Source of the DNA: Planctomycetaceae bacterium
Lineage (GTDB): Bacteria > Planctomycetota > Planctomycetia > Pirellulales > Pirellulaceae
NCBI GenBank assembly: GCA_007694185.1
Contig: RECD01000117.1
Location: forward strand, 1 to 64,000
Reading direction: 5' to 3'
DNA: 64,000 nt
Part shown: piece after piece, positions 1 to 7,888 of the stretch
Position numbering within the stretch: the stretch's first letter is position 1
How the letters are laid out: every line of letters begins with the position of its first letter
Program-made: the position numbers and the translations under genes
The notes under the pieces: generated by a model
The model's input: only the letters and a program-made list of their open reading frames with translations
Told to the model about the DNA's origin: nothing
Databases searched by the model: none

Positions 1-39
1 CGATTGGTACCGCTTGAGGCGCAAATGACTGGTACTGTT

Positions 40-896
40 TCAGGCGCCGACGACGACGTAGCGGCGGAGCTTGAGGTGATAGAAGAGGAGATCGAGAGGG
101 TAATCCTCGCCGCCGACTTCCAGGGGGACTTGCCGCCCGACAAAGGCGAAGCCGGTGCCCAGCTCCAAGAGGAATTTTTGGATGTGATCCACGAGCGCCT
201 GCTCCACCTCGGCCTCGCGGCGCGGGTCGGCGGTGCGGAGAAAGTCGAAGAGGTAGGGGCCTTTGAAAAGTTGTGCGGCCAGATCGGAGTCCGCCGGGGG
301 CATGGTGAGGCTGAAATTATCCTGCGCCTGGCCCGCGCGGAGGTGGAGTTGATTCTGGATTTGAAGTTCCAGAATGCTGCGACTCCAGCCGTGAGCGAGG
401 GTTTCGCGGATGTAGAAGTCACGGCTGGCGGGGCTTTTCAACCGCCGGGTGATCGCGACGCCATGCCCCCAAGGCAATTGTGCAACAGGTTCTTGCACAA
501 TTGGCCCGTCAGGACAGCACTCGGCGAAGTTTCTCATCGAGAACAAGTTGCGCCGAGATAGTCCGCCCATGTCAGGGAATGCTTCCTTGAGGTCAACCGC
601 GAGGCGGTCGATGACCTTGGCGCCCCAACCGGCTTCCTGCTGGCGGGCGAGGATGATTTTTCCGGTGTGTCAGTAGGCTTCGATGACGATGGGGTTGGCC
701 GCAAGGATGGCGCGGACGCGGGGGCACTGCGAAGGCGGGCCTTGATTTCCTGAAGCGTGGTGACGTAGCTCTCCGGCAGCGACGAGGCGGAGGGCGCGAC
801 CGGGAAGATCGCTTCGGGCCGGGTGCGGCCACGGGAAAGGCGGGTCTCATCCGGTTTTCCCGCACCGAGATCGGATGGCTTTTTCTTTCTGCTCAT
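40..896 (-). pseudogene. Broken DUF1016 (YhcG-type PDDEXK nuclease family) gene
   Basis: The N-terminal piece starts at the ATG at 896-894 (MSRKKK...) and reads through a typical DUF1016 opening (LPESYVTTLQEIKARLR). Near 735 the reading frame must shift to continue with RVRAILAANPIVIEAY. Near 672 a TGA stands where the family has the Trp of 'YWxxGxxI'. After that stop the frame runs on through the N-domain end (GWGAKVIDRLAVDL, MGGLSRRNLFSMRNFAE) and into the nuclease domain (QLPWGH, GWSRSILELQI, GTGFAFVGRQ, LDLLFYH). It ends at 40 after RRYVVVGA, exactly where the family continues with the catalytic E-x-K strand, so the last catalytic Lys is missing. Two or three independent lesions make a functional product very unlikely. 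DUF1016 genes often accompany type I restriction loci, which fits the upstream neighbour. The family call is confident; a precise biochemical role is not claimed. Confidence 0.85.
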
Positions 897-1122
897 ACGC
901 GCTGAGTCCTGAGATGTCGCGGCCTTGGGCGCGTTTGGTGAGCAGGGGGTGCAGGTCGGCCATGAGGGCAAGTTCGGCCTGGGTGCGAGCTTTCCAACCG
1001 AGGTCGAGCGGGGCCATCAAGTCGCTGAGTTGCTCGCCGTCGAAGATCATGCGCTGGAGGATGCCGTCCACGAAGGCTTGCAGGGCGGCGGGGATGGATT
1101 CGGTAACCCGCCCGGCCCGCAC
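847..1122 (-). pseudogene. Truncated C-terminal tail resembling a type I restriction subunit
   Basis: About 80 residues read in frame: an AALQAFVDGILQRMIFDGEQ segment, then GWKARTQAELALMADL and a GRDISGLSAYE tail. From memory this resembles the extreme C-terminus of type I restriction-modification proteins, most likely HsdR. That assignment is tentative because only the tail survives. Upstream on this strand an in-frame stop appears within about 20 codons (TGA at 1143-1141) and no further homologous sequence is visible before the tRNA fragment at 1251-1288, so the rest of the gene is gone. The frame overlaps the start of the DUF1016 pseudogene by about 50 nt, as expected for a former restriction operon. 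The GTG at 1122 is only the first in-frame start-like codon and probably not a real start. Confidence 0.5.
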
Positions 1123-1180
1123 AGTGCGGCGTGAGCGCGTTCAAAATCGCCCGTGAGCGCGTGCTCGGATCACGAGCGCC

Positions 1181-1201
1181 CGGGCAGCGATCTGCTGCCC
1201 G
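1181..1201. repeat. 8-bp perfect hairpin
   Basis: CGGGCAGC and GCTGCCCG form a perfect stem around a 5-nt loop. It lies 50 bp beyond the 3' end of the tRNA-Gly fragment on the minus strand. No U-tract follows on either strand, so a Rho-independent terminator is not well supported. It may be a relic of a tRNA terminator or of recombination-site structure. Confidence 0.5.
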
Positions 1202-1210
1202 ATTCTAGCG

Positions 1211-1234
1211 ATTAGGTGTCGAATTAGGTGTCGA
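1211..1234. repeat. Two tandem copies of a 12-bp unit next to the tRNA fragment
   Basis: ATTAGGTGTCGA occurs twice back to back (1211-1222 and 1223-1234), 16 bp from the tRNA-Gly fragment. Short direct repeats beside a tRNA-derived core are often seen as arm-type sites for tyrosine recombinases. That reading is inference; the repeat itself is exact. Confidence 0.6.
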
Positions 1235-1250
1235 CGTCTCGAAAAAGTGA

Positions 1251-1288
1251 AGCGGGTGAAGGGATTCGAACCCTCGACATGCAGCTTG
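1251..1288 (-). other. 3' half of tRNA-Gly (candidate attachment-site fragment)
   Basis: Read on the minus strand, the 38 nt carry the 3' side of the anticodon stem (GCTGC), a 5-nt variable loop, a complete T-arm (GAGGG-TTCGAAT-CCCTT) and the 3' acceptor strand CACCCGC plus discriminator T. This closely matches the 3' half of bacterial tRNA-Gly(CCC). Similarity starts inside the anticodon loop. The 5' half (expected to start GCGGGTG, with a D-arm) is absent from the next 250 bp, so this is not an intact tRNA. Crossover at the anticodon loop is typical of tRNA-targeting tyrosine integrases, making this a candidate att core. In a simple insertion the element would lie on the high-coordinate side, which does not fit the core-like genes there, so the locus is probably a rearranged remnant. 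No integrase is seen. Confidence 0.7.
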
Positions 1289-1540
1289 AGAGGCTTGCCG
1301 CCACAGCAGCGTCAGCGGCGAGTTCGGCCGTCACCCGAGTTGCTTCGGGTGCGAACGATCGGTTCACCAGTTGAGAAACCCGTCGCCAGTCAGAAGCCTA
1401 CCCGGTTGGCCGCTTGCCCGGTTACAGGCTCGCGTGGGCTTGGGGAGCTCGGCGTGAGGGCTATCATGAGGCCGGTAGCTTCTGCCGGTTCGTTTTGTGG
1501 CTGTCCCGTTCGTCGTCCCGCTTCGTCAGTACCCATCCCG

Positions 1541-2788
1541 ATGCCGCTATCGCGACACCTCGTTTTTTGGAGCCTCAGCCTGTTGATCGGGTGGGGCTCC
1601 GGTTGCGATTCCCCGACCGATCGTTTTCCACCCAACGAGCTCTTCGCTCGCGTCGTCGTCCACCCCTTCAGCGGCGAATTCGAGCGGGCGTCGACGGATG
1701 TGGGCCGCTTGGTCGAGTCGCTGTTCGGGACTCCCGATTCGCCCTCGATTCCGGACCGTTTGTTGGCCGCCGGCGATGGTGAACCTTTGCTCGATCCCCA
1801 GCGGCTGGCGCGGGCCTCGGGGCCGGTTTCGAGTGATCGTGAGGGGCTGAATTTTGGGATTTATCGAGCCCAGTGCGTCGTTTGCCATGGGCTCAGCGGC
1901 GACGGCTTCGGCCCGGCTGCGGCGTTGCAGAACCCGTACCCGCGTGACTTTCGATCGGGCGTCTTCAAATACAAAAGCACGACGCGAGGTTCCAAGCCGA
2001 CACGTGACGATTTGCGCCGGCTTTTGGTCCATGGGATTCCCGGTACCGGGATGCCGTCATTCGCCCGGCAGCCGGAAGATGATCGAGAGGCGCTGATCGA
2101 TTATCTGATTTACCTCTCCATTCGCGGGGAGGTGGAGCGACGGTTGTTGGCCTGGTCGGTCGAAGAACTCGGCTATGGCGAAGCCGACGGACCGACGTCG
2201 GCGGAAGATTCGCTCGTACTGCTCGATTCCGGGCGACTCGCCTCCGACGAATTGGCAGAGCAGGTTGACGAGATCCTTGAGCAAGTCGTCGACAGCTGGC
2301 TGCGGCCCGAGCCGGTTGCGGTGCCGACACCGCCGACCTGGGATGTGAGCGAATTGGCCAGCGCTGCCGCCCGCGGTCGGGAACTGTTTCACGGACCGCT
2401 GGCGAACTGCGCCTCCTGTCACGGGACCGACGGTGACGGGTCCGCCGTGACGCTCGACTTTGACGACTGGACGAAGGAGTTCACGACGCGGCTGGGGGTT
2501 GCGCCCTCCGACCCCATCGTTCGCGACTTTCGCCGTGCGGGGGCGTTGCGGCCCCGGCCGATTTCACCGCGGAAATTGAGTTGGGGCAATTTTCGTGGCG
2601 GCTCGGATCCCGATTCGCTTTACCGGTTGCTGACCGTCGGCATTGCCGGCACGCCGATGCCGGGGCTGTTGGTCACGGCCGAGCCGGGTGGGGTGGGGGT
2701 TACCCCGGATCAGGTTTGGGACTTGGTCGCGTACTTGCAATCGCTCTCTGCGGATGCTCCCGCACCGGCTCCCCGTTCCGCGGAATGA
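1541..2788 (+). CDS. Diheme c-type cytochrome, probable lipoprotein
   Basis: A 415-aa exported protein with two cytochrome c domains. The N-terminus has a hydrophobic stretch (LVFWSLSLLIGW) ending at Cys22 in a GSGC context, a weak lipobox, so it may be membrane-tethered. Heme motif 1 is CVVCH (C112-H116), followed by a GDGFG loop; heme motif 2 is CASCH (about C290-H294). Possible axial methionines lie in PGTGMPSF and in GTPMPG. The frame is open upstream to about 1247, but that stretch is translated tRNA fragment and low-quality sequence; the ATG at 1541 directly precedes the signal peptide. It heads the heme A/O synthase and SCO1 cluster, so it probably feeds electrons to, or is a subunit of, an aa3-type terminal oxidase whose structural genes lie outside the window. 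Confidence 0.85.
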   Translation: MPLSRHLVFWSLSLLIGWGSGCDSPTDRFPPNELFARVVVHPFSGEFERASTDVGRLVESLFGTPDSPSIPDRLLAAGDGEPLLDPQRLARASGPVSSDREGLNFGIYRAQCVVCHGLSGDGFGPAAALQNPYPRDFRSGVFKYKSTTRGSKPTRDDLRRLLVHGIPGTGMPSFARQPEDDREALIDYLIYLSIRGEVERRLLAWSVEELGYGEADGPTSAEDSLVLLDSGRLASDELAEQVDEILEQVVDSWLRPEPVAVPTPPTWDVSELASAAARGRELFHGPLANCASCHGTDGDGSAVTLDFDDWTKEFTTRLGVAPSDPIVRDFRRAGALRPRPISPRKLSWGNFRGGSDPDSLYRLLTVGIAGTPMPGLLVTAEPGGVGVTPDQVWDLVAYLQSLSADAPAPAPRSAE

Positions 2789-2973
2789 TCATGGGCATCA
2801 GTCGGGAAGCGGGGCGATCGCTGGGAGCTTTGACCGGATTGGCGATCGGTTTTTTGATAATGTGGTTGGCGGGATATCAAGGTTTGTGGCCCGCCTTTTG
2901 GTTTGGCACGGGTGGCGCCGTGATGGGCGGCATGTCCGGCGAACGGCTGGTCGATCGACGTCGGCAGCGGTAG
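2785..2973 (+). CDS. Small membrane protein, translationally coupled to the cytochrome
   Basis: 62 residues beginning at an ATG that overlaps the cytochrome stop codon (ATGA); an ATG at 2791 is the alternative start. Two hydrophobic segments are visible, about residues 14-30 (ALTGLAIGFLIMWLAG) and 34-50 (LWPAFWFGTGGAVMGGM), followed by a basic tail ending RRRQR. The glycine-rich second segment suggests a tight helical hairpin. I do not recognise a family. The coupling and its place inside the oxidase-biogenesis cluster suggest a small accessory or assembly factor, which is inference. Short length makes the coding call less certain than its neighbours, but the overlap and the hydrophobic pattern support it. 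Confidence 0.6.
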   Translation: MIMGISREAGRSLGALTGLAIGFLIMWLAGYQGLWPAFWFGTGGAVMGGMSGERLVDRRRQR

Positions 2974-3071
2974 TCGCCCGCGGCAGTTCGGATTGGCGAA
3001 GGCCCGGAAAGACGCTGGTTACCGGCTCGGCTGGGCATGGGCATTCGGGGTGAAGTGATACGATTTTCGAG

Positions 3072-4229
3072 ATGATGAATTTGTTGGAAACCGACAATCG
3101 AACCGAAGCGAACGCCTCCGATTCTGATGGCGCATCTGCGTCGCCAGGCGGCACGTGCAGCCTGAGCACGGGCAGTGCGGTTGGCGCCGCGCCGCCTGGA
3201 CGTTGGCTTCACCGGGCCGCCGTGGTGCTGGTTGCCATGGTTTGGCCATTGATTTGGATCGGCGGCCAGGTCACGACTTACGCCGCCGGGATGGCGGTTC
3301 CCGACTGGCCGGGCACCTACGGCTACAACCTGTTCTTGTACCCCTACCAGACCTGGTTATTCGGCCCGTTTGACTTGTTCATCGAACATGGGCATCGGTT
3401 GCTGGCGGCGCTGGTCGGGATGGTGGCGATCGTGACCGTCGCGTTGGCCTGGCTGGTCGAGCCCCGTCGCTGGGTGCGTTGGCTGACGGTTCTGCTCCTT
3501 GTCGCGGTGATCGGTCAAGGGTTGCTCGGCGGGGTGCGGGTGATTTTGGCTGCCCGAACGCTCGCGATGCTGCATGGCTGCACGGCGGAGATCTTCTTCG
3601 CGTTGTGTGTCACGTTGATGGCCGTCACCAGTCGGTGGTGGTGGCAGCAGGATTCAGCGAAGTCGCCGCGTGCCCCCACGAATGGGCCTGGCGAGCGAGT
3701 CCCCGGACGCGGTGTGATCGTTGCGGCGTCGGCGTTGGTGGTTGCCGCCTACTTGCAGGTCGTTCTCGGGGCGCAGCTCCGGCATGTCCAGCCGACGGCG
3801 TCGCCCGGAGGGTTCACGCACCTGGTCGCCACCCACTTGGTCACCGCCGTGGTTGTCCTCGGTTTGGCGCTGGGAATCGCCTGGCGGCTGTGGACGCTGG
3901 TGCGGTCACGGACGGAAACCTCGGGCGGGTGCGGCGTTTTGGCCCTATTAAAACCCGCCTGGTTGGTGGTAAGTTTAGTTTGGTTGCAGATCGGACTCGG
4001 ATTGGCGACGTGGGTCTCGCGCTACGGCGTCCCGACGTTTGCCCAGGTCGGGCCCCGTTCATCGTCATACTTGGTGAAAAGTCAAGCGTTCGTCGAGTCG
4101 CTGATCATCACGGGGCATGTGGCCACCGGGGCGTTGGTGCTGGTCACCGCCACTTTCCTGCTGCTCCGCATGCTACGTTTCCGTCACACACGCCTGTCGC
4201 TCCTCGCGCCGACCGCTTCGGGCACTTGA
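3072..4229 (+). CDS. ctaA: Heme A synthase (COX15/CtaA family)
   Basis: A 385-aa polytopic membrane protein expected to oxidise the C8 methyl of heme O to give heme A. After a hydrophilic leader of about 45 residues there are about eight membrane segments in two similar halves. The first half has GGQVTTYAAGMAVPDWP, a family hallmark, then the EHGHRL motif with the conserved Glu and heme-binding His. The second half has QVVLGAQLRHV and a late GHVATGALVLV helix with another heme His. The first external loop has no Cys pair, unlike the Bacillus-type enzyme. Heme O synthase follows 26 bp downstream. An alternative ATG lies one codon in (3075). Confidence 0.93.
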   Translation: MMNLLETDNRTEANASDSDGASASPGGTCSLSTGSAVGAAPPGRWLHRAAVVLVAMVWPLIWIGGQVTTYAAGMAVPDWPGTYGYNLFLYPYQTWLFGPFDLFIEHGHRLLAALVGMVAIVTVALAWLVEPRRWVRWLTVLLLVAVIGQGLLGGVRVILAARTLAMLHGCTAEIFFALCVTLMAVTSRWWWQQDSAKSPRAPTNGPGERVPGRGVIVAASALVVAAYLQVVLGAQLRHVQPTASPGGFTHLVATHLVTAVVVLGLALGIAWRLWTLVRSRTETSGGCGVLALLKPAWLVVSLVWLQIGLGLATWVSRYGVPTFAQVGPRSSSYLVKSQAFVESLIITGHVATGALVLVTATFLLLRMLRFRHTRLSLLAPTASGT

Positions 4230-4255
4230 ACGAGCCGTTTACGAATCGCAGTTTC

Positions 4256-5305
4256 ATGAGCAGCAGTGTCATGATCGCCAGACCGTCCGTTGCACCGGAA
4301 ACCGGGCCTCCGCCCGGGATCCGTTCGGTGGCGGATGATTTCGTCGCCGGTTCGGCGGAGTTTTCGCAGCAGGACGCCGGTAAATCGGCTGCGACCGGGG
4401 CTGGGCCTCGCTCCGGCCGGTTAGCGGTTCTCACCGACCTGTGGGAGCTGACCAAGCCGCGGATCGTGATGATGATCCTGGTCACGACCGCGATCGCGGC
4501 GATGATCGCTGGCGTGACGAGTGAAACGGCGGCCCCGTTGGGCTGGTTGCTGCTCGGCGTCGGCTTGGTCGCCGGCAGTGCCGGGGCGATGAACCAAGTT
4601 TGGGAGCAGCAGCTCGACGGACGGATGGTTCGTACCCGCCGGCGTCCCCTCCCTGCGGGCAGATTGAGCTGGGCCGCCGGCGTCGCCTTTTCGACGGCGA
4701 TCGGACTGCTCGGTTTGGTCCTGTTAGCGACCAAGGTCGGGCCGATCCCGATGGCTTTGACGCTCGCGACCTGGTTGGTTTACGTGCCGATCTACACGCC
4801 GCTGAAGGTCCGTTCGCAGTGGAACACGACCGTCGGGGCGGTTTCCGGAGCCCTGCCGATGCTGGTCGGATTCACGGGCGGGGGAGGATCGCTGGTCGAT
4901 CCGATCGGTTGGCTGTTGGTCGGTGTGTTGGTCGCCTGGCAATACCCGCACTTCATGGCGATCGCCTGGCTGGTCCGGAAAGAATACGCCGGTGCCGGTT
5001 TTCGCATGGCGACCACCGACGACCCGACGGGGCGGAGCGCCGGCTGGCAAAGCGTTGTGGGAATGCTGTTTTTGGGTCTCTGTTTAGCGGCCCTCGTGTG
5101 GTTGTTGGTCCCCGCCTCGCCGGCGATGGCAACGCTGTTGACCGCGACGGTGCTCGCCACGACCTACCCGATGACCCGAGCGGCGTGGCGGTTTGCCGGG
5201 CGTCGTGACGACCTGACGGCCCGCCGTCTGCTTCGTGCCTCGTTGTGGCAATTGCCCGCCTCCTTGTCGCTGCTGACGTTCGCAGCCTGGTACGGGGGGG
5301 CCTGA
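4256..5305 (+). CDS. ctaB: Protoheme IX farnesyltransferase (heme O synthase)
   Basis: A 349-aa UbiA-family prenyltransferase that converts heme B to heme O by adding a farnesyl group. After a hydrophilic leader of about 65 residues comes ELTKPRIVMMI, then the first Asp-rich region NQVWEQQLDGRMVRTRRRPL with the conserved RTRxRPL, the Y-x-P-x-Y-TPLKV region, and the second motif WQYPHFMAIAWL. About eight or nine membrane helices are visible. The open frame extends upstream to about 3479 over ctaA; the ATG at 4256 starts just after the ctaA stop and gives a normal length. The stop is 5 bp before the ABC ATPase start, so the genes are probably cotranscribed. Confidence 0.95.
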   Translation: MSSSVMIARPSVAPETGPPPGIRSVADDFVAGSAEFSQQDAGKSAATGAGPRSGRLAVLTDLWELTKPRIVMMILVTTAIAAMIAGVTSETAAPLGWLLLGVGLVAGSAGAMNQVWEQQLDGRMVRTRRRPLPAGRLSWAAGVAFSTAIGLLGLVLLATKVGPIPMALTLATWLVYVPIYTPLKVRSQWNTTVGAVSGALPMLVGFTGGGGSLVDPIGWLLVGVLVAWQYPHFMAIAWLVRKEYAGAGFRMATTDDPTGRSAGWQSVVGMLFLGLCLAALVWLLVPASPAMATLLTATVLATTYPMTRAAWRFAGRRDDLTARRLLRASLWQLPASLSLLTFAAWYGGA

Positions 5306-5310
5306 TTCCG

Positions 5311-6252
5311 ATGATCATTCCCTTCCCGCGAAAAGATTCGCCTCCTGCGATCGTTTGCTCCGGCGTTCGCCACCGTTATGGCGACCGAGAAGCCTTGTGT
5401 GGGGTCGATTTGAAGGTCTCGGAGGGCGAGATCTTCGCGTTGCTGGGGCCTAACGGCAGCGGCAAGACGACGCTCTTTCGGCTGCTCAGTACCCTCGTCC
5501 CCCTGCAACAGGGGCACATCGAGGTAGCCGGGGTCGATGTCGCCCGCGACCAACTCGGCGTGCGACGCAAGATCGGCATCGTTTTTCAATCACCGAGCCT
5601 CGATAAAAAATTGACGGTCGACGAGAACATCGCTTGCCAAGCGGCGCTGTACGGATTGTCGGGTGCGGCGATGAAGTCGCGTCGCGACCAGGTCTTGGAG
5701 CGGCTCAAGTTGACCGACCGTCGCGGCGACTTTTGCGAGACGCTGTCGGGCGGCTTGCGACGACGGGTCGAATTGGCCAAGGGGATGCTCCATCGGCCGC
5801 GCGTGATGCTGCTCGATGAACCGAGCACCGGTTTGGACCCGTCGGCTCGAATCGACCTGTGGCAGTCGTTGCGGGAGATGGCGGACGAGGGGATCACGGT
5901 GGTGTTGACCACCCACCTGTTGGAAGAAGCGGACAAGGCGGACCGGGTGGCGATCCTGGCGGACGGCAGGGTGATCGTCGAGGGGACTCCGGATTCGCTC
6001 CGCGCCGAACTCGGTGAGGGGCTGATCACGATCACTTCGAGCGACCCCACAGGCGTCGCGACGATCCTCCGTGATGAGTTGGGGCTAGAATCTCAGCAGG
6101 TGGCTCGTCAAATTCGAGTTCGCTCCCCCCAAGCCCCGACGCTGGTCCCGAGCATCGCCGAGCGACTGGGTGACAAGGCCCAATCGATCTCGGTCGGACG
6201 GCCCGGTTTGGAAGACGTGTTCATCGCCAAAACCGGCCACGAGTTCGATTGA
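5311..6252 (+). CDS. ABC transporter ATP-binding protein (DrrA/CcmA-like)
   Basis: A 313-aa nucleotide-binding subunit. Walker A is GPNGSGKT at residues 46-53, followed by Q-loop FQSPSLDKKLT, signature LSGGLRRRVELAKG, Walker B VMLLDEPSTGLD and switch histidine TTHLLEEADKAD. A C-terminal extension of about 90 residues, as in DrrA-type exporters, ends the protein. The ATG at 5311 was chosen because it follows the ctaB stop by 5 bp; upstream in-frame codons lie inside ctaB. The cognate permease begins 73 bp downstream. Setting it between heme O synthase and SCO1 suggests export of something needed for oxidase maturation (heme, copper ligand or other), but the substrate cannot be read from sequence. 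Confidence 0.93.
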   Translation: MIIPFPRKDSPPAIVCSGVRHRYGDREALCGVDLKVSEGEIFALLGPNGSGKTTLFRLLSTLVPLQQGHIEVAGVDVARDQLGVRRKIGIVFQSPSLDKKLTVDENIACQAALYGLSGAAMKSRRDQVLERLKLTDRRGDFCETLSGGLRRRVELAKGMLHRPRVMLLDEPSTGLDPSARIDLWQSLREMADEGITVVLTTHLLEEADKADRVAILADGRVIVEGTPDSLRAELGEGLITITSSDPTGVATILRDELGLESQQVARQIRVRSPQAPTLVPSIAERLGDKAQSISVGRPGLEDVFIAKTGHEFD

Positions 6253-6325
6253 AGCTTCCCCACGATCGGTGCGGCTTCGATTCCGTGACGGCCGTCCCCA
6301 TCCTTTCCGAAATTGATCCCGCCTC

Positions 6326-7222
6326 ATGTCTGTGATGACCCCTCAACCGCCAGCCTCGTCGCCCGCGATCGCGGACCAGCCCGCCGCGGACAGCGGAATC
6401 GGCGGTGCTTTGCCCAGCGGCCTGGGGGCAGCCTGGATGCTCGCCAAACGGGAATGGGTCCGCTTTTTTCGCCAGCGCAATCGGGTCATTTCGGCCGTCG
6501 TTCAGCCGTTGCTCTTCTGGTTGCTGTTCGGCACCGGGTTGCAGGGGGCCTTTGTCGGTGCGGGTGACCAGACTTTTCTGGAGCACTTTCTGCCCGGCAC
6601 GATCGCCTTGATCGTGCTGTTCACCGCGATCTTTGCGACGATCTCGGTCATCGAAGACCGCCGTGAAGGGTTCATGCAAGCGGTCCTGGTCGCCCCGGTC
6701 GGGCGTTGGCCCGTTTTGGCTGGAAAAGTTCTCGGCGGATCGGCCATCGCCTGGGTTCAGGCCGTCCTCTTTTTGGGGCTCGTTTACCTGTTCGGTGCGG
6801 CCCCGTTTTCGCTGTCGGTGATCGGCGTGTTGGTGTTGTTGGCGGTGATCGCCGTCTCGATGTGCTCGCTCGGCATGATCGTGGCCTGGCCGATGGATAG
6901 CACTCAGGGGTTTCACGCGATCATGATGCTGGGGTTGATGCCGATGTGGCTGCTCAGTGGCACGTTCTTTCCTGTTCCCGCGTTCGTCGGGTCGATCAGT
7001 TGGGGGCAAATGTTTCTCGGTGGGCTGATGCGTGCCAACCCCTTGACCTACCCGATCGTAGAACTGAGGCGGTTGCTCTATCCGGCGATCGACTTTGGCG
7101 CGACCGGTTTTGCCCCTGCCCCGGCGATCTGCTGGGCGGTGTCGCTGGGCTTCATGGTGTTCACCACCGCGGTCGCCTGGCGGCTGATGCGAGGCAGTCG
7201 CCGTGCTGACCTGTTGTCTTAA
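6326..7222 (+). CDS. ABC-2 type transporter permease
   Basis: 298 residues with a cytosolic leader of about 45 residues rich in Ala and Pro, then the ABC-2 layout: amphipathic WMLAKREWVRFFRQRNRVIS, TM1 with PLLFWLLFGTGLQ, and about six membrane segments in total. The typical EDRREGFMQAVLVAPV coupling helix and the LSGTFFPV segment of DrrB/NodJ-like permeases are present. It pairs with the ATPase just upstream. SCO1 starts 15 bp after the stop. ATG at 6335 is a possible alternative start. Confidence 0.92.
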   Translation: MSVMTPQPPASSPAIADQPAADSGIGGALPSGLGAAWMLAKREWVRFFRQRNRVISAVVQPLLFWLLFGTGLQGAFVGAGDQTFLEHFLPGTIALIVLFTAIFATISVIEDRREGFMQAVLVAPVGRWPVLAGKVLGGSAIAWVQAVLFLGLVYLFGAAPFSLSVIGVLVLLAVIAVSMCSLGMIVAWPMDSTQGFHAIMMLGLMPMWLLSGTFFPVPAFVGSISWGQMFLGGLMRANPLTYPIVELRRLLYPAIDFGATGFAPAPAICWAVSLGFMVFTTAVAWRLMRGSRRADLLS

Positions 7223-7237
7223 CCAGGAAAATTCGCG

Positions 7238-7885
7238 ATGAAAACTGCGTTTCATGTCTCCGCCATCCTGTTGCTCGGCGTCCTGTTGGGGCTTAGCGTC
7301 CGGGGTCTGCGCCAACCGGCCACCGTTACCGCGGACGGCGTCGCGATGTATTCCAACGACGCGCCGCTCGATCCCGAGTCTGTCCATGAGGACGAACCGG
7401 CGATGGCCCCTGAAGGCTGGATGACCGATTTCGAGCTGACCGAGCGGTCTGGGGAGTCGATCGGTAGCGACGATTTGAAGGGCAGCCCTTATGTCGTCAG
7501 TTTCTTCTTCAGCACCTGCCCGAGCATCTGCGTCCAACAAAACCAGAAGGTTCAGGAATTGCAGCGTGAGTTCGCCGGAACAGGCGTCCGCTTCGTATCG
7601 ATTTCCGTCGATCCCGAAACGGATACTCCCGAAGTCCTGCAAGAATATGCCGCTCGGTTCGGTGCCGACGCCCAGCAATGGCTGTTCATGACCGGCGATC
7701 TGACCTACATCCGGCGTGTCGGCGGTGAGGTTTTCCGACTGGCGGTGGACGAAAAGTTTCACACCGAAAAGTTCGTCCTGGTCCACCCCAGCGGTTCCAT
7801 CATCGGCTATTACAGTTGGCCTGAATCGAAGCAATTCGACAAGTTGAAGACTGACATCCGCAGCCTGCTCACCCCGGCCGCCTGA
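7238..7885 (+). CDS. SCO1/SenC family copper chaperone
   Basis: A 215-aa thioredoxin-fold protein that delivers copper to the CuA site of cytochrome oxidase or keeps its cysteines reduced. An N-terminal hydrophobic helix (SAILLLGVLLGLSV) anchors it with the domain outside the cytoplasm. The copper motif is CPSIC in FFFSTCPSICVQQ, and SVDPETDTPEVL is the usual SCO signature. The distal His ligand is probably the one in FHTEKFVLV, before HPSG. It lies 15 bp after the ABC permease and 3 bp before the DUF420 gene, completing the oxidase-maturation cluster. Confidence 0.93.
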   Translation: MKTAFHVSAILLLGVLLGLSVRGLRQPATVTADGVAMYSNDAPLDPESVHEDEPAMAPEGWMTDFELTERSGESIGSDDLKGSPYVVSFFFSTCPSICVQQNQKVQELQREFAGTGVRFVSISVDPETDTPEVLQEYAARFGADAQQWLFMTGDLTYIRRVGGEVFRLAVDEKFHTEKFVLVHPSGSIIGYYSWPESKQFDKLKTDIRSLLTPAA

Positions 7886-7888
7886 TTC

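Noticed and set aside
4-561. Plus-strand open frame of 185 codons at the left edge
   Set aside because: It is antisense to the recognisable DUF1016 sequence and has no family features.
1247-1540. N-terminal extension of the diheme cytochrome (MKRVKGFEPSTCSL...)
   Set aside because: GFEPS is translated tRNA T-arm DNA; the signal peptide starts at 1541.
6221-7834. 537-codon minus-strand open frame over the ABC permease and SCO1
   Set aside because: Shadow of two clear plus-strand genes; composition (His/Gln/Arg-rich) is typical of antisense frames in GC-rich DNA.
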